Shown here: in pieces, positions 1 to 11,091 of the stretch | Numbering within the stretch: position 1 is the stretch's first letter | Layout of the letters: each line of letters opens with the position of its first letter | The notes under the pieces: generated by a model | The model's input: only the letters and a program-made list of their open reading frames with translations | Told to the model about the DNA's origin: nothing | Databases searched by the model: none | Assembly: GCA_026018925.1 (NCBI GenBank) | Contig: JAKSZU010000139.1 | Coordinates: 62,001-126,000 of the forward strand | Length of the DNA: 64,000 nt | Direction of reading: 5' to 3' | Origin: Tupaia tana | Lineage: Eukaryota > Chordata > Mammalia > Scandentia > Tupaiidae | Made by a program: the position numbers and the translations under genes

Positions 1-5
1 AATAT

Positions 6-3000
6 CTAGATCCCAGTATCCATGTGGAAACTTCTCAGAGAAAGGCTCAACTCTCCTACCTGGGAGAAAGGAGCAGAAGGGCTTATTAACAAAACAAAAG
101 ATGGAGCTGAGAGCCAGAGAGAAATTCTACCTTTAAAAAAATCGTAAAAAGGAAAAATTACCAAAAAAAAATTGAGGAGACAGGAGCAGAGAGAGACAGA
201 GACCTCAGAGACACAGAGACAGGGATAGAAGGCCACAGGGGCTCCCTACCACACTAGCTTTGCTTGCTGGAGGCTGAATTATGAGTAGAAAATCTTCATT
301 TCACCTGTGCCTGAAATATTTAGTTCCCAGTATCCATGAGGAATCTTCTCAGAGAATGGCTCAACTCTCCTGCCTGGGAGAAAGGAGCAGAAGGGCTTAT
401 TAACAAAACAAAAGATGGAGCTGAGAGCCACAGAGAAATTCTACCTTTAAAATATCGTAAAAAGGAAAATTTACCAAAAAAAATGAGGAGACAGGAGCAG
501 AGAGAGACAGAGACCTCAGAGACACAGAGACAGGGATAGAAGGCCAGAGGGGCTCCCTACCACACTAGCTTTGCTTGCTGGAGGCTGAATTATGAGTAGA
601 AAATCTTCATTTCTCCTTTGCCTGAAATATCTAGTTCCCAGTATCTATGTGGAATCGTCTCAGAGAATGGCTCAACTCTCCTGCCTGGGAGAAAGGAGCA
701 GAAGGGCTTATTAACAAAACAAAAGATGGAGCTGAGAGCCAGAGAGAAATTCTACCTTTAAAAATATCGTAAAAAGGAAAAATTACCAAAAAAAATGAGC
801 AGACAGGAGCAGAGAGATACAGAGACCTCAGAGACACAGAGACAGGGATAGAAGGCCAGAGGGGCTCCCTACCAAACTAGCTATGCTTGCTGGAGGCTGA
901 ATTATGAGTAGAAAATCTTCATTTCTCCTGTGCCTGAAATATCTAGTTCCCAGTATCCATGTGGAATCTTCTCAGAGAATGGCTCAACTCTCCTACCTTG
1001 GAGAAAGGAGCAGAAGTGCTTCTTAACAAAACAAAAGATGGAGCTGAGAGCCACAGAGAAATTCTACCTTTAAAAATCGTAAAAAGGAAAAATTACCAAA
1101 TAAAAAATTGGTAGACTGGAGCAGAGAGAGACAGAGACCTCAGAGACACAGAGACTGGGATAGAAGGACAGCTGGGCTCCCTACCACACTAGCTTTGCTT
1201 GCTGGAGGCTGAATTATGAGTAGAAAATCTTCATTTCTCCTGTGCCTGAAATATCTAGTTCCCAGTATCCATGTGGAATCTTCTCAGAGAATGGCTCAAC
1301 CCTCCTGCCTGGGAGAAAGGAGCAGAAGGGCTTATTAACAAAACAAAAGATGGAGCTGAGAGCCAGAGAGAAATTCTACCTTTAAAAAAATCGTAAAAAG
1401 GAAAAATTACCAAAAAAGAAATGAGGAGACAGGAGCAGAGAGAGACAGAGACCTCAGAGACACAGAGACAGGGATAGAAGGCCAGAGGGGCTCCCTACCA
1501 CACTAGCTTTGCTTGCTGGAGGCTGAATTATGAGTAGAAAATCTTCATTTCTCCTGTGCCTGAAATATCTAGTTCCCAGTATCCATGTGGCATCTTCTCA
1601 GAGAATGGCTCAACTCTCCTGCCCGGGAGAAAGGAGCAGAAGGGCTTATTAACAAAACAAAAGATGGAGCTGAGAGCCAGAGAGAAATTCTACCTTTAAA
1701 AAAATCGTAAAAAGGAAAAATTACCAAAAAAAATGATGAGACAGGAGCAGAGAGAGACAGAAACCTCAGAGACACAGAGACAGGGATAGAAGGCCAGAGG
1801 GGCTCCCTACCACACTAGCTTTGCTTGCTGGAGGCTGAATTATGAGTAGAAAATCTTCATTTCTCCTGTCCCTGAAAGATCTAGTTCCCAGTATCCATGT
1901 GGAAACTTCTCAGAGAATGGCTCAACTCTCCTGCCTGGGAGAAAGGAGCAGAAGGGCTTATTAACAAAACAAAAGATGGAGCTGAGAGCCAGAGAGAAAT
2001 TCTACCTTTCAAAAAATCGTAAAAAGGAAAAATTACCAAAAAAAAATAAGGAGACAGGAGCAGAGAGAGACAGAGACCTCAGAGACACAGAGACAGGGAT
2101 AGAAGGCCAGAGGGGCTCCCTACCACACTAGCTTTGCTTGCTGGAGGCTGAATTATGAGTAGAAAATCTTCATTTCTCCTGTGCCTGAAATATCTAGTTC
2201 CCAGTATCCATGTGGAAACTTCTCAGAGAATGGCTCAACTCTCCTGTCTGGGAGAAAGGAGCAGAAGGGCTTATAAACAAAGCAAAAGATGGAGCTGAGA
2301 GCCACAGAGAAATTCTACCTTTAAAAAAATCGTAAAAAGGAAAAATGACCAAAAAAAAATGAGGAGACAGGAGCAGAGAGAGACAGAGACCTCAGAGACA
2401 CAGAGACAGGGATAGAAGGCCAGAGGGGCTCCCTACCACACCAGCTTTGATTGCTGGAGGCTGAATTATGAGTAGAAAATCTTCATTTCTCCTGTGCCTG
2501 AAATATCTAGTTCCCAGTATGCATGTGGAAACTTCTCATAGAATGGCTCAACTCTCCTGCCTGTGAGAAAGGAGCAGAAGGGCTTATTAACAACACAAAA
2601 GATGGAGCTGAGAGTCAGAGAGAAATTCTTCCTTTAAAAAAAATCATAAAAAGGAAAAATTACCAAAAAAAAATGAGGAGACAGGAGCAGAGAGAGACAG
2701 AGACCTCAGAGAAACAGAGACAGGGATAGAAGTCCAGAGGGGCTCCCTACCACACTAGCTTTGCTTGCTGGAGGCTGAATTATGAGTAGAGAATCTTCAT
2801 TTCTCCTGTGCCTGAAATATCTATTTCCCAGTATCCAAGTGGAATCTTCTCAGAGAATGGCTCAACTCTCCTGCCTGGGAGAAAGGAGCAGAAGGGCTTA
2901 TTAACAAAACAAAAGATGGACCTGAGAGCCAGTGAGAAATACTACCTTTAAAAAAATCGTAAAAAGGAAAAATTACCAAAAAAAAAAAATGAGGAGACAG

Positions 3001-4075
3001 GAGCAGAGAGAGACAGAGATCTCAGAGAAACAGAGACAGGGATAGAAGGCCAGAGGGGCTCCCTACCACACCAGCTTTGCTTGCTGGAGGCTGAATTATG
3101 AGTAGAAAATATTCATTTCTCCTGTGCCTGAAATATCTAGTTCACAGTATCCATGTGGAATCTTCTCAGAGAATGGATCAACTCTCCTGCCTGGGAGAAA
3201 GGAGCAGAAGGGCTTATTAACAAAACAAAAGATGGAGCTGAGAGCCAGAGAGAAATTCTACCTTTAAAAAAATCGTAAAAAGGACAAATTACCAAAAAAA
3301 AAATGAGGAGAAAGGAGCAGAGAGAGACAGAGACCTCAGAGACACAGAGACAGGGATAGAAGGCCAGAGGGGCTCCCTACCACACTAGCTTTGCTTGCTG
3401 GAGGCTGAATTATGAGTAGAAAATCTTCATTTCTCCTGTGCCTGAAATATCTAGTTCCCAGTATCCATGTGGAATCTTCTCAGAGAATGGCTCAACTCTC
3501 CTGCCTGGGAGAAAGGAGCAGAAGGTCTTATTAACAAAACAAAAGATGGAGCTGAGAGCCAGAGAGAAATTCTACCTTTAAAAAAATCGTAAAAATGAAA
3601 AATGACCAAAAAAATATGAGGAGACAGGAGCAGAGAGAGACAGAGACCTCAGAGACACAGAGAGAGGAATAGAAGGCCAGAGGGGCTCCCTACCACTCTA
3701 GCTTTGCTTGCTGGAGCCTGAATTATGAGTAGAAAATCTTCATTTCTCCTGTGCCTGAAATATCTTGTTCCCAGTATCCATGTGGAATCTTCTCAGAGAA
3801 TGGCTCAACTCTCCTGCCTGGGAGAAAGGAGCAGAAGGGCTTATTAACAAAACAAAAGATGGACCTGAGAGCCAGTGAGAAATTCTACCTTTAAAAAAAT
3901 CGTAAAAAGGAAAAATTACCAAAAAAAAATGAGGAGACAGGAGCAGAGAGACAGAGACCTCAGAGACACAGAGACAGGGATAGAAGGCCAGAGGGGCTCC
4001 CTACCACACTAGCTTTGCTTGCTGGAGGCTGAATTATGAGTAGAAAATCTTCATTTGTCCTGTGCCCTGAAATAT
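6..4075 (+). repeat. Irregular leading segment, units m1-m13
   Basis: Thirteen units with no clear short-range HOR period. Several have close relatives elsewhere. m1 and m2 (6, 320) match the pair at 11092 and 11406, about 11,086 bp away. m3 (631), marked by tatctatgtgg and gaatcgtctc, matches units at 12344, 14847 and 22173. m4 (943), marked by gcttcttaac and a short A-run, matches 22485. m11 (3137) shares atggatcaac with 12970 and 15473. m12 (3451) shares aaggtcttatt with 13284, 15787, 16410 and 23110. This looks like an older, diverged version of blocks seen more regularly downstream. Confidence 0.85.
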
Positions 4076-4199
4076 CTTGTTCCCAGTTTCCATGAGGAAT
4101 CTTCTCAGAGAATGGCTCAACTCTCCTGCCACACTAGCTTTGCTTGTTGGAGGCTTAATTTTGAGTAGAAAATCTTCATTTCTCCTGTGCCTGAAATAT
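4076..4199 (+). repeat. Truncated 124-bp satellite unit (m14), copy 1
   Basis: The unit runs normally to ctcctgcc (consensus position 55) and then continues directly with acactagctttgc (position 245), so 189 bp are missing, including the A-rich and GA-rich parts. The two edges share CC and a looser match, ctcctgcc against ctccctacc, which suggests a deletion guided by short similarity. Private marks are an extra c just upstream (gccctg), cagtttcc, atgagg, gttggagg and gcttaa. The same junction and marks recur at 17038 and 23738, so one deletion was later copied. This copy alone reads aattttgag where the others read aattatgag. Confidence 0.95.
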
Positions 4200-4511
4200 C
4201 TAGTTCCCAGTATCCATGTGGAATCTTCTCAGAGAATGGTTCAACTCTCCTGCCTGGGAGAAAGGAGCAGAAGGGCTTATTAACAAAACAAAACATGGAG
4301 CTGAGAGCCAGAGAGTAATTCTACCTTTCAAAAAATCGTAAAAAGGAAAAATTACCAAAAAAAATGAGGAGACAGGAGCAGAGAGAGACAGAGACCTCAG
4401 AGACACAGAGACAGTAATAGAAGGCCAGAGGGGCTCCCTACAACACTAGCTTTGCTTGCTGGAGGCTGAATTATGAGTAGAAAATTTTAATTTCTCCTGT
4501 TCCTGAAATAT
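4200..4511 (+). repeat. Hybrid unit m15 joining m79-type front to m80-type back
   Basis: In the related segment at 23738-25113 the truncated unit is followed by two different units, m79 (23862) and m80 (24175). Here one unit takes the place of both. Its front carries the m79 mark atggttcaac and lacks the m80 marks tatttcc, ggccttatttac. Its back carries the m80 marks agagtaattct, cagtaat and ctacaacact, and lacks the m79 marks. The switch lies between about consensus positions 83 and 116. The next unit at 4512 (ctaggtccc) matches the one at 24487, so register is restored. This is best read as an exchange that removed exactly one unit from this copy, or added one to the other. Confidence 0.85.
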
Positions 4512-5764
4512 CTAGGTCCCAGTATCCATGTGGAATCTTCTCAGAGAATGGCTCAACTCTCCTGCCTGGGAGAAAGGAGCAGAAGGGCTTATTAACAAAA
4601 CAAAATATGGAGCTGAGAGCCAGAGAGAAATTCTACCTTTAAAAAAATCGTAAAAAGGAAAAATTACCAAAAAAAAATGAGGAGACTGGAGCAGAGAGAG
4701 ACAGAGACCTCAGAGACACAGAGACAGGGATAGAAGGCCAGAGGGGCTCCCTACCACACTAGCTTTGCTTCCTGGAGGCTGAATTATGAGGAGAAAATCT
4801 TCATTTCTCCTGTGCCTGAAATATCTAATTCCCAGTATCCATCTGGAATCTTCTCAGAGAATGGCTCAACTCTCCTGCCTGGGAGAAAGGAGCAGAAGGA
4901 CTTATTAACAAAACAAAAGATGGAGCTGAGAGTCAGAGAGAAATTCTACCTTTAGAAAAATCGTAAAAAGAAAAAATTACCAAAAAAAAAATGAGGAGAC
5001 TGGAGCAGAGAGAGACAGAGACCTCAGAGACACAGAGACAGGGATAGAAGTCCAGAGGGGCTCCCTACCACACTAGCTTTGCTTGCTGGAGGCTGAATTA
5101 TGAGTAGAAAATCTTCATTTCTCCTGTGCCTGAAATATCTAGTTCCCAGTATCCATGTGGAAACTTCTCAGAGAATGGCTCAACTCTCCTGCCTGGGAGA
5201 AAGGAGCAGGAGGACTTATTAACAAAAGAAAAGATTGAGCTGAGAGCCAGAGAGAAATTCTACCTTTAAAAAAATCGTAAAAAGGAAAAATTACCAAAAA
5301 AAAATGAGGAGACAGGAGCAGAGAGAGACAGAGACCTCAGAGACACAGAGACAGGGATAGAAGGCCAGAGGGGCTCCCTACAACACTAGCTTTGCTTGCT
5401 GGAGGCTGAATTATGAGTAGAAAATCTTCATTTCTCCTGTGCCTGAAATATCTAGTTCCCAGTATCCATGTGGAATCTTCTCAGAGAATGGCTCAACTCT
5501 CCTGCCTGGGAGAAAGGAGCAGAAGGGCTTATTAACAAAACAAAAGATGGAGCTGAGAGCCAGAGAGAAATTCTACCTTTAAAAAATCGTAAAAAGGAAA
5601 AATTACCAAAAAAAAAATGAGGAGACAGGAGCAGAGAGAGACAGAGACCTCAGAGACACAGAGACAGGGATAGAAGGCCAGAGGGGCTCCCTACCACACT
5701 AGCTTTGCTTGCTGGAGGCTGAATTATGAGTAGAAAATCTTCATTTCTCCTGTCCCTGAAAGAT
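4512..5764 (+). repeat. Units m16-m19, counterpart of 24487 onward
   Basis: m16 (ctaggtcccag, preceded by cctgttcctg), m17 (taattcccag with ccatctgg) and m18 (gaaacttctc with gattgagctg) match, in the same order, units m81, m82 and m83 at 24487, 24800 and 25114. The offset is 19,975 bp. In the downstream copy this order leads into the 1252-bp duplication; here it leads into ordinary units. Confidence 0.8.
5452..5764 (+). repeat. Representative near-consensus unit (m19) with its internal parts
   Basis: This 313-bp unit is close to the majority sequence and serves as a reference. Positions 1-126 are mixed sequence and include gaatcttctcagagaa at 22-37, whose last eleven bases are a dyad (ttctc-a-gagaa). 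Positions 127-167 are A-rich, with four A-runs separated by tcgt, gg and ttacc; the only consensus CpG is the cg of tcgt at about 138-139. Positions 168-226 are a purine-rich tract built from gagacag-like words. Positions 227-313 are mixed, starting ggccagaggggctccc and ending cctgaaatat. Most length variation between units comes from the A-runs. Confidence 0.9.
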
Positions 5765-7016
5765 CTAGTTCCCAGTATCCATGTGGAATCTTCTCAGAGA
5801 ATGGCTCAACTCTCCTGCCTGGGAGAAAGGAGCAGAAGGGCTTATTAACAAAACAAACGATGGAGCTGAGAGCCAGAAAGAAATTCTACCTTTAAAAAAA
5901 TCGTAAAAAGGAAAAATTACCAAAAAAAAAATGAGGAGACAGGAGCAGAGAGAGACAGAGATCTCAGAGACACAGAGACAGGGATAGAAGGCCGGAGGGG
6001 CTCCCTACCACACTAGCTTTCCTTGCTGGAGGCTGAATTATGAGTAGAAAATCTTCAATTCTCCTGTGCCTGAAATATCTAGTTCCCAGTATCCATGTGG
6101 AATCTTCTCAGAGAATGGCTCAACTCTCCTGCCTGGGAGAAAGGAGCAGAAGGGCTTATTAACAAAGCAAAAGATGGAGCTGAGAGCCAGAGAGAAATTC
6201 TACCTTTAAAAAAATCGTAAAAAGGAAAAATTACCAAAAAAAATGAGGAGACAGGAGCAGAGAGAGACAGAGACCTCCGAGACACAGAGACAGGGATAGA
6301 AGGCCACAGGGGCTCCCTACCACACTAGCTTGGCTTGCTGGAGGCTGAATTATGAGTAGAAAATCTTCATTTCTCCTGTCCCTGAAAGATCTAGTTCCCA
6401 GTATCCATGTGGAATCTTCTCAGAGAATGGCTCAACTCTCCTGCCTGGGAGAAAGGAGCAGAAGGGCTTATTAACAAAACAAACGATGGAGCTGAGAGCC
6501 AGAAAGAAATTCTACCTTTAAAAAAAATCGTAAAAAGGAAAAATTACCAAAAAAAAATGAGGAGACAGGAGCAGAGAGAGACAGAGATCTCAGAGACACA
6601 GAGACAGGGATAGAAGACCAGAGGGGCTCCCTACCACACTAGCTTTCCTTGCTGGTGGCTGAATTATGAGTAGAAAATCTTCATTTCTCCTGTGCCTGAA
6701 ATATCTAGTTCCCAGTATCCATGTGGAATCTTCTCAGAGAATGGCTCAACTCTCCTGCCTGGGAGAAAGGAGCAGAAGGGCTTATTAACAAAGCAAAAGA
6801 TGGAGCTGAGAGCCAGAGAGAAATTCTACCTTTAAAAAAATCGTAAAAAGGAAAAATTACCAAAAAAAATGAGGAGACAGGAGCAGAGAGAGACAGAGAC
6901 GTCAGAGACACAGAGACAGGGATAGAAGGCCAGAGGGGCTCCCTACCACACTAGCTTTGCTTGTTGGAGGCTGAATTATGAGTAGAAAATCTTCATTTCT
7001 CCTGTGCCTGAAATAT
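5765..7016 (+). repeat. Two-unit (626-bp) tandem duplication, m20-m21 and m22-m23
   Basis: Units at 5765 and 6391 share tccctgaaagatc just upstream, caaacgatgg, cagaaagaaattc and agatctcag. Units at 6079 and 6705 share aaagcaaaagatgg. Both offsets are 626 bp. The copies differ at several positions (for example gccggagg against gaccagagg), so this duplication is older than the near-perfect ones in the right half. The same pair of unit types appears again as m139-m140 (42691) and m154-m155 (47396). Confidence 0.8.
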
Positions 7017-9526
7017 CTAGTTCCCAGTATCCATGTGGAATCTTCTCAGAGAATGGCTCAACTCTCCTGCCTGGGAGAAAGGAGCAGAATGGCTTATTAA
7101 CAAAACAAAAGATGGAGCTGAGAGCCAGAGAGAAATTCTACCTTTCAAAAAATCGTAAAAAGTAAAAATTACCAAAAAAATAATGAGGAGACCGGAGCAG
7201 AGAGAGACAGAAACCTCAGAGACACAGAGACAGGGATAGAAGGCCAGAGGGGCTCCCTACCACAATAGCTTTGCTTGCTGGAGGCTGAATTATGAGTAGA
7301 AAATCTTCATTTCTCCTTTGCCTGAAATATCTAGTTCCCAGTATCCACGAGGAATCTTCTCAGAGAATGGCTCAACTCTCCTGCCTGGGAGAAAGGAGGA
7401 GAAGGGCTTAATAACAAAGCAAAAGATGGAGCTGAGAGCCAGAGAGAAATACTACCTTTTAAAAAATCGTAAAAATGAAAAATTACCAAAAAAAAATGAG
7501 GAGACAGGAGCAGAGAGAGACAGAGACGTCAGAGACACAGAGACAGGGATAGAAGGCCACAGGGGCTCCCTACCACACTAGCTTTGCTTGCTGGAGGCTG
7601 AATTATGAGTAGAAAATCTTCATTTCTCCTGTGCCTGAAATATCTAGTTCCCAGTATCCATGTGGAATCTTCTCAGAGAATGGCTCAACTCTCTTGCCTG
7701 GGAGAAAGGAGCAGAAGGGCTTATTAACAAAACAAAAGATGGACCTGAGAGCCAGTGAGAAATTCTACCTTTCAAAAAATCGTAAAAAGGAAAAATTACC
7801 AAAAAAAAAATGAGGAGACAGGAGCAGAGAGAGACAGAGACCTCAGAGACAAAGAGACAGGGATAGAAGGCCAGAGGGGCTCCCTACCACACTAGCTTTG
7901 CTTTCTGGAGGCTGAATTATGAGTTGAAAATCTTAATTTCTCCTGTGCCTGAAAGATCTCGTTCCCAGTATCCATGTGGAATCTTCTCAGAGAATGGCTC
8001 AACTCTCCTGCCTGGGAGAAAGGAGCAGAAGGGCTTATTAAAAAACAAAAGATGGAGCTGAGAGCCAGAGAGAAATTCTACCTTTCAAAAAATCGTAAAA
8101 AGGAAAAATTACCAAAAAAATAATGAGGAGACCGGAGCAGAAAGAGACAGAGACCTCAGAGACACAGAGACAGGGATAGAAGGCCAGAGGGGCTCCCTAC
8201 CACACTAGCTTTGCTTGCTGGAGGCTGAATTATGAGTAGAAAATCTTCATTTCTCCTGTGCCTGAAATATCTAGTTCCCAGTATCCATGTGGAATCTTCT
8301 CAGAGAATGGCTCAACTCTCCTGCCTCGGAGAAAGGAGCAGAAGGGCTTATTAACAAAACAAAAGATGGAGCTGAGAGCCAGAGAGAAATTCTACATTTA
8401 AAAAAATCGTAAAAAGGAAAAATTACCAAAAAAAATTGAGGAGACCGGAGCAGAGAGAGACAGAGACCTCAGAGACAAAGAGACAGGGATAGAAGGCCAC
8501 AGGGGCTCCCTACCACACTAGCTTTGCTTGCTGAAGGCTGAATTATGAGTAGAAAATCTTCATTTCTCCTGTGCCTGAAATATCTAGTTCCCAGTATCCA
8601 TGTGGAATCTTCTCAGAGAATGGCTCAACTCTCCTGCTTGGGAGAAAGGAGCAGAAGGGCTTATTAACAAAACAAAAGATGGAGCTGAGAGCCAGAGAGA
8701 AATTCTACCTTTAAAAAAATCGTAAAAAGGAAAAATGACCAAAAAAATATGAGGAGACAGGAGCAGAGAGAGACAGAGACCTCAGAGACACAGAGACAGG
8801 GATTGAAGGCCAGAGGGGCTCCGTACCACACTAGCTTTGCTTGCTGGAGGCTGAATTATGAGTAGAAAATCTTCATTTCTCCTGTGCCTGAAATATCTAG
8901 TTCCCAGTATCCATTTGGAACCTTCTCAGAGAATGGCTCAACTATCCTGCCTGGGAGAAAGGAGCAGAAGGGCTTATTAACAAAACAAAAGATGGACCTG
9001 AGAGCCAGTGAGAAATTCTACCTTTCAAAAAATCGTAAAAAGGAAAAATTACCAAAAAAAATAAATGAGGAGACAGGAGCTGAGAGAGACAGAGACCTCA
9101 GAGACACAGAGACAGGGATAGAAGGCCAGAGGGGCTCCCTACCACACTAGCTTTGCTTGCTGGAGGCTGAATTATGAGTAGAAAATCTTCATTTCTCCTG
9201 TCCCTGAAAGATCTAGTTCCCAGTATCCATGTGGAATCTTCTCAGAGAATGGCTCAACTCTCCTGCCTGGGAGAAAGGAGCAGAAGGGCGTATTAACAAA
9301 ACAAAAGATGGAGCTGAGAGCCAGAGAGAAATTCTACCTTTAAAAAAAATCTTTAAAATGAAAAATTACCAAAAAAAAATGAGGAGACAGGAGCAGAGAG
9401 AGACAGAGACGTCAGAGACACAGAGACAGGGATAGAAGTCCAGAGGGGCTCCCTACCACACTAGCTTTGCTTGCTGGAGGCTGAATTATGAGTAGAAAAT
9501 CTTCATTTCTCCTGTGCCTGAAATAT
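7017..9526 (+). repeat. Segment m24-m31, distant counterpart of 28242-30439
   Basis: Six units here line up in order with m93-m98, at an offset of about 21,226 bp. Marks include aggagaagggcttaataac (m25, m94), ggacctgagagccagtgag (m26, m95), gagttgaaaat with cctgaaagatc (m27, m96), ctacatttaaa with gacaaagag (m28, m97) and ctgcttggg (m29, m98). m30 (8897) is the first unit of the 'ccatttgg' type, which also carries aaataaatgagg and ggagctgagag. Downstream an extra unit (m99, 30124) sits between the m29-type and m30-type units and is absent here. m31 (9213) carries ggcgtattaac and tctttaaaatg, as do 14220, 17787 and 20292. Confidence 0.8.
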
Positions 9527-11091
9527 CTAGCTCCCAGTATCCATGTGGAAACTTCTCAGAGAAAGGCTCAACTCTCCTGCCTGGGAGAAAGGAGCAGAAG
9601 GGCTTATTAACAAAACAAAAGATGGAGCTGAGAGCCAGAGAGAAATTCTACCTTTAAAAAAATCGTAAAAAGGACAAATTACCAAAAAAAAATTGAGGAG
9701 ACAGGAGCAGAGAGAGACAGAGACCTCAGAGACACAGAGACAGGGATAGAAGGCCACAGGGGCTCCCTACCACACTAGCTTTGCTTGCTGGAGGCTGAAT
9801 TATGAGTAGAAAATCTTCATTTCTCCTGTGCCTGAAATATTTAGTTCCCAGTATCCATGTGGAATCTTCTCAGAGAATGGCTCAACTCTCCTGCCTGGGA
9901 GAAAGGAGCAGAAGGGCTTATTAACAAAAAAAAGATGGAGCTGAGAGCCACAGAGAAATTCTACCTTTAAAATATCGTAAAAAGGAAAATTTACCAAAAA
10001 AAATGAGGAGACAGGAGCAGAGAGAGACAGAGACCTCAGAGACACAGAGACAGGGATAGAATGCCAGAGGGGCTCCCTACCACACTAGCTTTGCTTGCTG
10101 GAGGCTGAATTATGAGTAGAAAATCTTCATTTCTCCTGTGCCTGAAATATCTAGTTCCCAGGATCCATGTGGAATCTTCTCAGAGAATGGCTCAACTCTC
10201 CTGCCTGGGAGAAAGGAGCAGAAGGGCTTATTAACAAAAGAAAAGATGGAGCTGAGAGCCAGAGAGAAATTCTACCTTTAAAAAAATCTTAAAAATGAAA
10301 AATTACCAAAAAAATAATGAGGAGACAGGAGCAGAGAGAGACAGAGACCTCAGAGACACAAAGACAGGGATAGAAGTCCATAAGGGCTCCCTACCACACT
10401 AGCTTTGCTTGCTGGAGGCTGAATTATGAGTAGAAAATCTTCATTTCTCCTGTGCCTGAAATATCTAGTTCCCAGTATCCATGTGGAAACTTCTCAGAGA
10501 ATGGCTCAACTCTCCTGCCTGGGAGAAAGGAGCAGAAGGACTTATTATCAAAACAAAAGATGGAGCTGAGAGCCAGAGAGAAATTCTACCTTTAAAAAAA
10601 TCGTAAAAAGGAAAAATTACCAAAAGAAATATGAGGAGACAGGAGCAGAGAGAGACAGAGACCTCAGTGACACAGAGACAGGGATAGAAGGCCAGAGGGG
10701 CTCCCTATCACACTAGCTTTGCTTGCTGGAGGCTGAATTATGAGTAGAAAATCTTCATTTCTCCTGTGCCTGAAATATCTAGTTCCCAGTATCCATGTGG
10801 AATCTTCTCAGAGAATGGCTCAACTCTCCTGCCTGGGAGAAAGGAGCAGAAGGGCTTATTAACAAAACAAAAGATGGAGCTGAGAGCCAGAGAGAAATTC
10901 TACCTTTAAAAATATCGTAAAAAGGAAAAATTACCAAAAAAAAATGAGCAGACAAGAGCAGAGAGATACAGAGACCTCAGAGACACAGAGACAGGAATAG
11001 AAGGCCAGAGGGGCTCCCTACCACACTAGCTTTGCTTGCTGGAGGCTGAATTATGAGTAGAAAATATTCATTTCTCCTGTGCCTGAAATAT
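9527..11091 (+). repeat. 5-unit HOR (1565 bp), copy 1, m32-m36
   Basis: The five units in order are: ctagctccc with gagaaaggctc (m32), atttagttccc with a taaaatatcg A-run (m33), tcttaaaaatg with gtccataagg (m34), ggacttattatc with aaagaaatatg (m35), and aaaatatcg with gagcagac and gagatacag (m36). The following five units repeat this order at an offset of 1565-1566 bp. m32-m35 recur again at 20606 at an offset of about 11,079 bp. Confidence 0.9.

Noticed and set aside
631-837. Minus-strand frame of 68 residues with a hydrophobic middle, repeated dozens of times in the window (also for example 6079-6285, 43005-43211)
   Set aside because: It is the satellite unit read backwards. It recurs only where the A-run lengths keep the frame open, and is broken or shifted in neighbouring units by run-length changes. 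The unit is not a multiple of three and variants show no preference for silent changes by eye. There is no promoter, splice or signal context.
5619-5680. The gagacag-rich stretch as a separate minisatellite or telomere-like repeat
   Set aside because: It does not expand or contract independently between units and contains no TTAGGG-type words. It is a fixed part of the 313-bp unit.
8884-9150. Plus-strand frame of 88 residues (MPEISSSQYP...) that recurs in many units
   Set aside because: Same reasoning: it crosses the unit boundary, depends on A-run length, and is a by-product of a highly conserved repeat. Repetition reflects copying of DNA, not protein constraint.
8897-9212. AATAAA polyadenylation signals in ccatttgg-type units (aaaaaataaatgagg)
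   Set aside because: The hexamer arises from a three-base change in an A-run. With no transcript evidence or downstream element it is best treated as chance in A-rich sequence.
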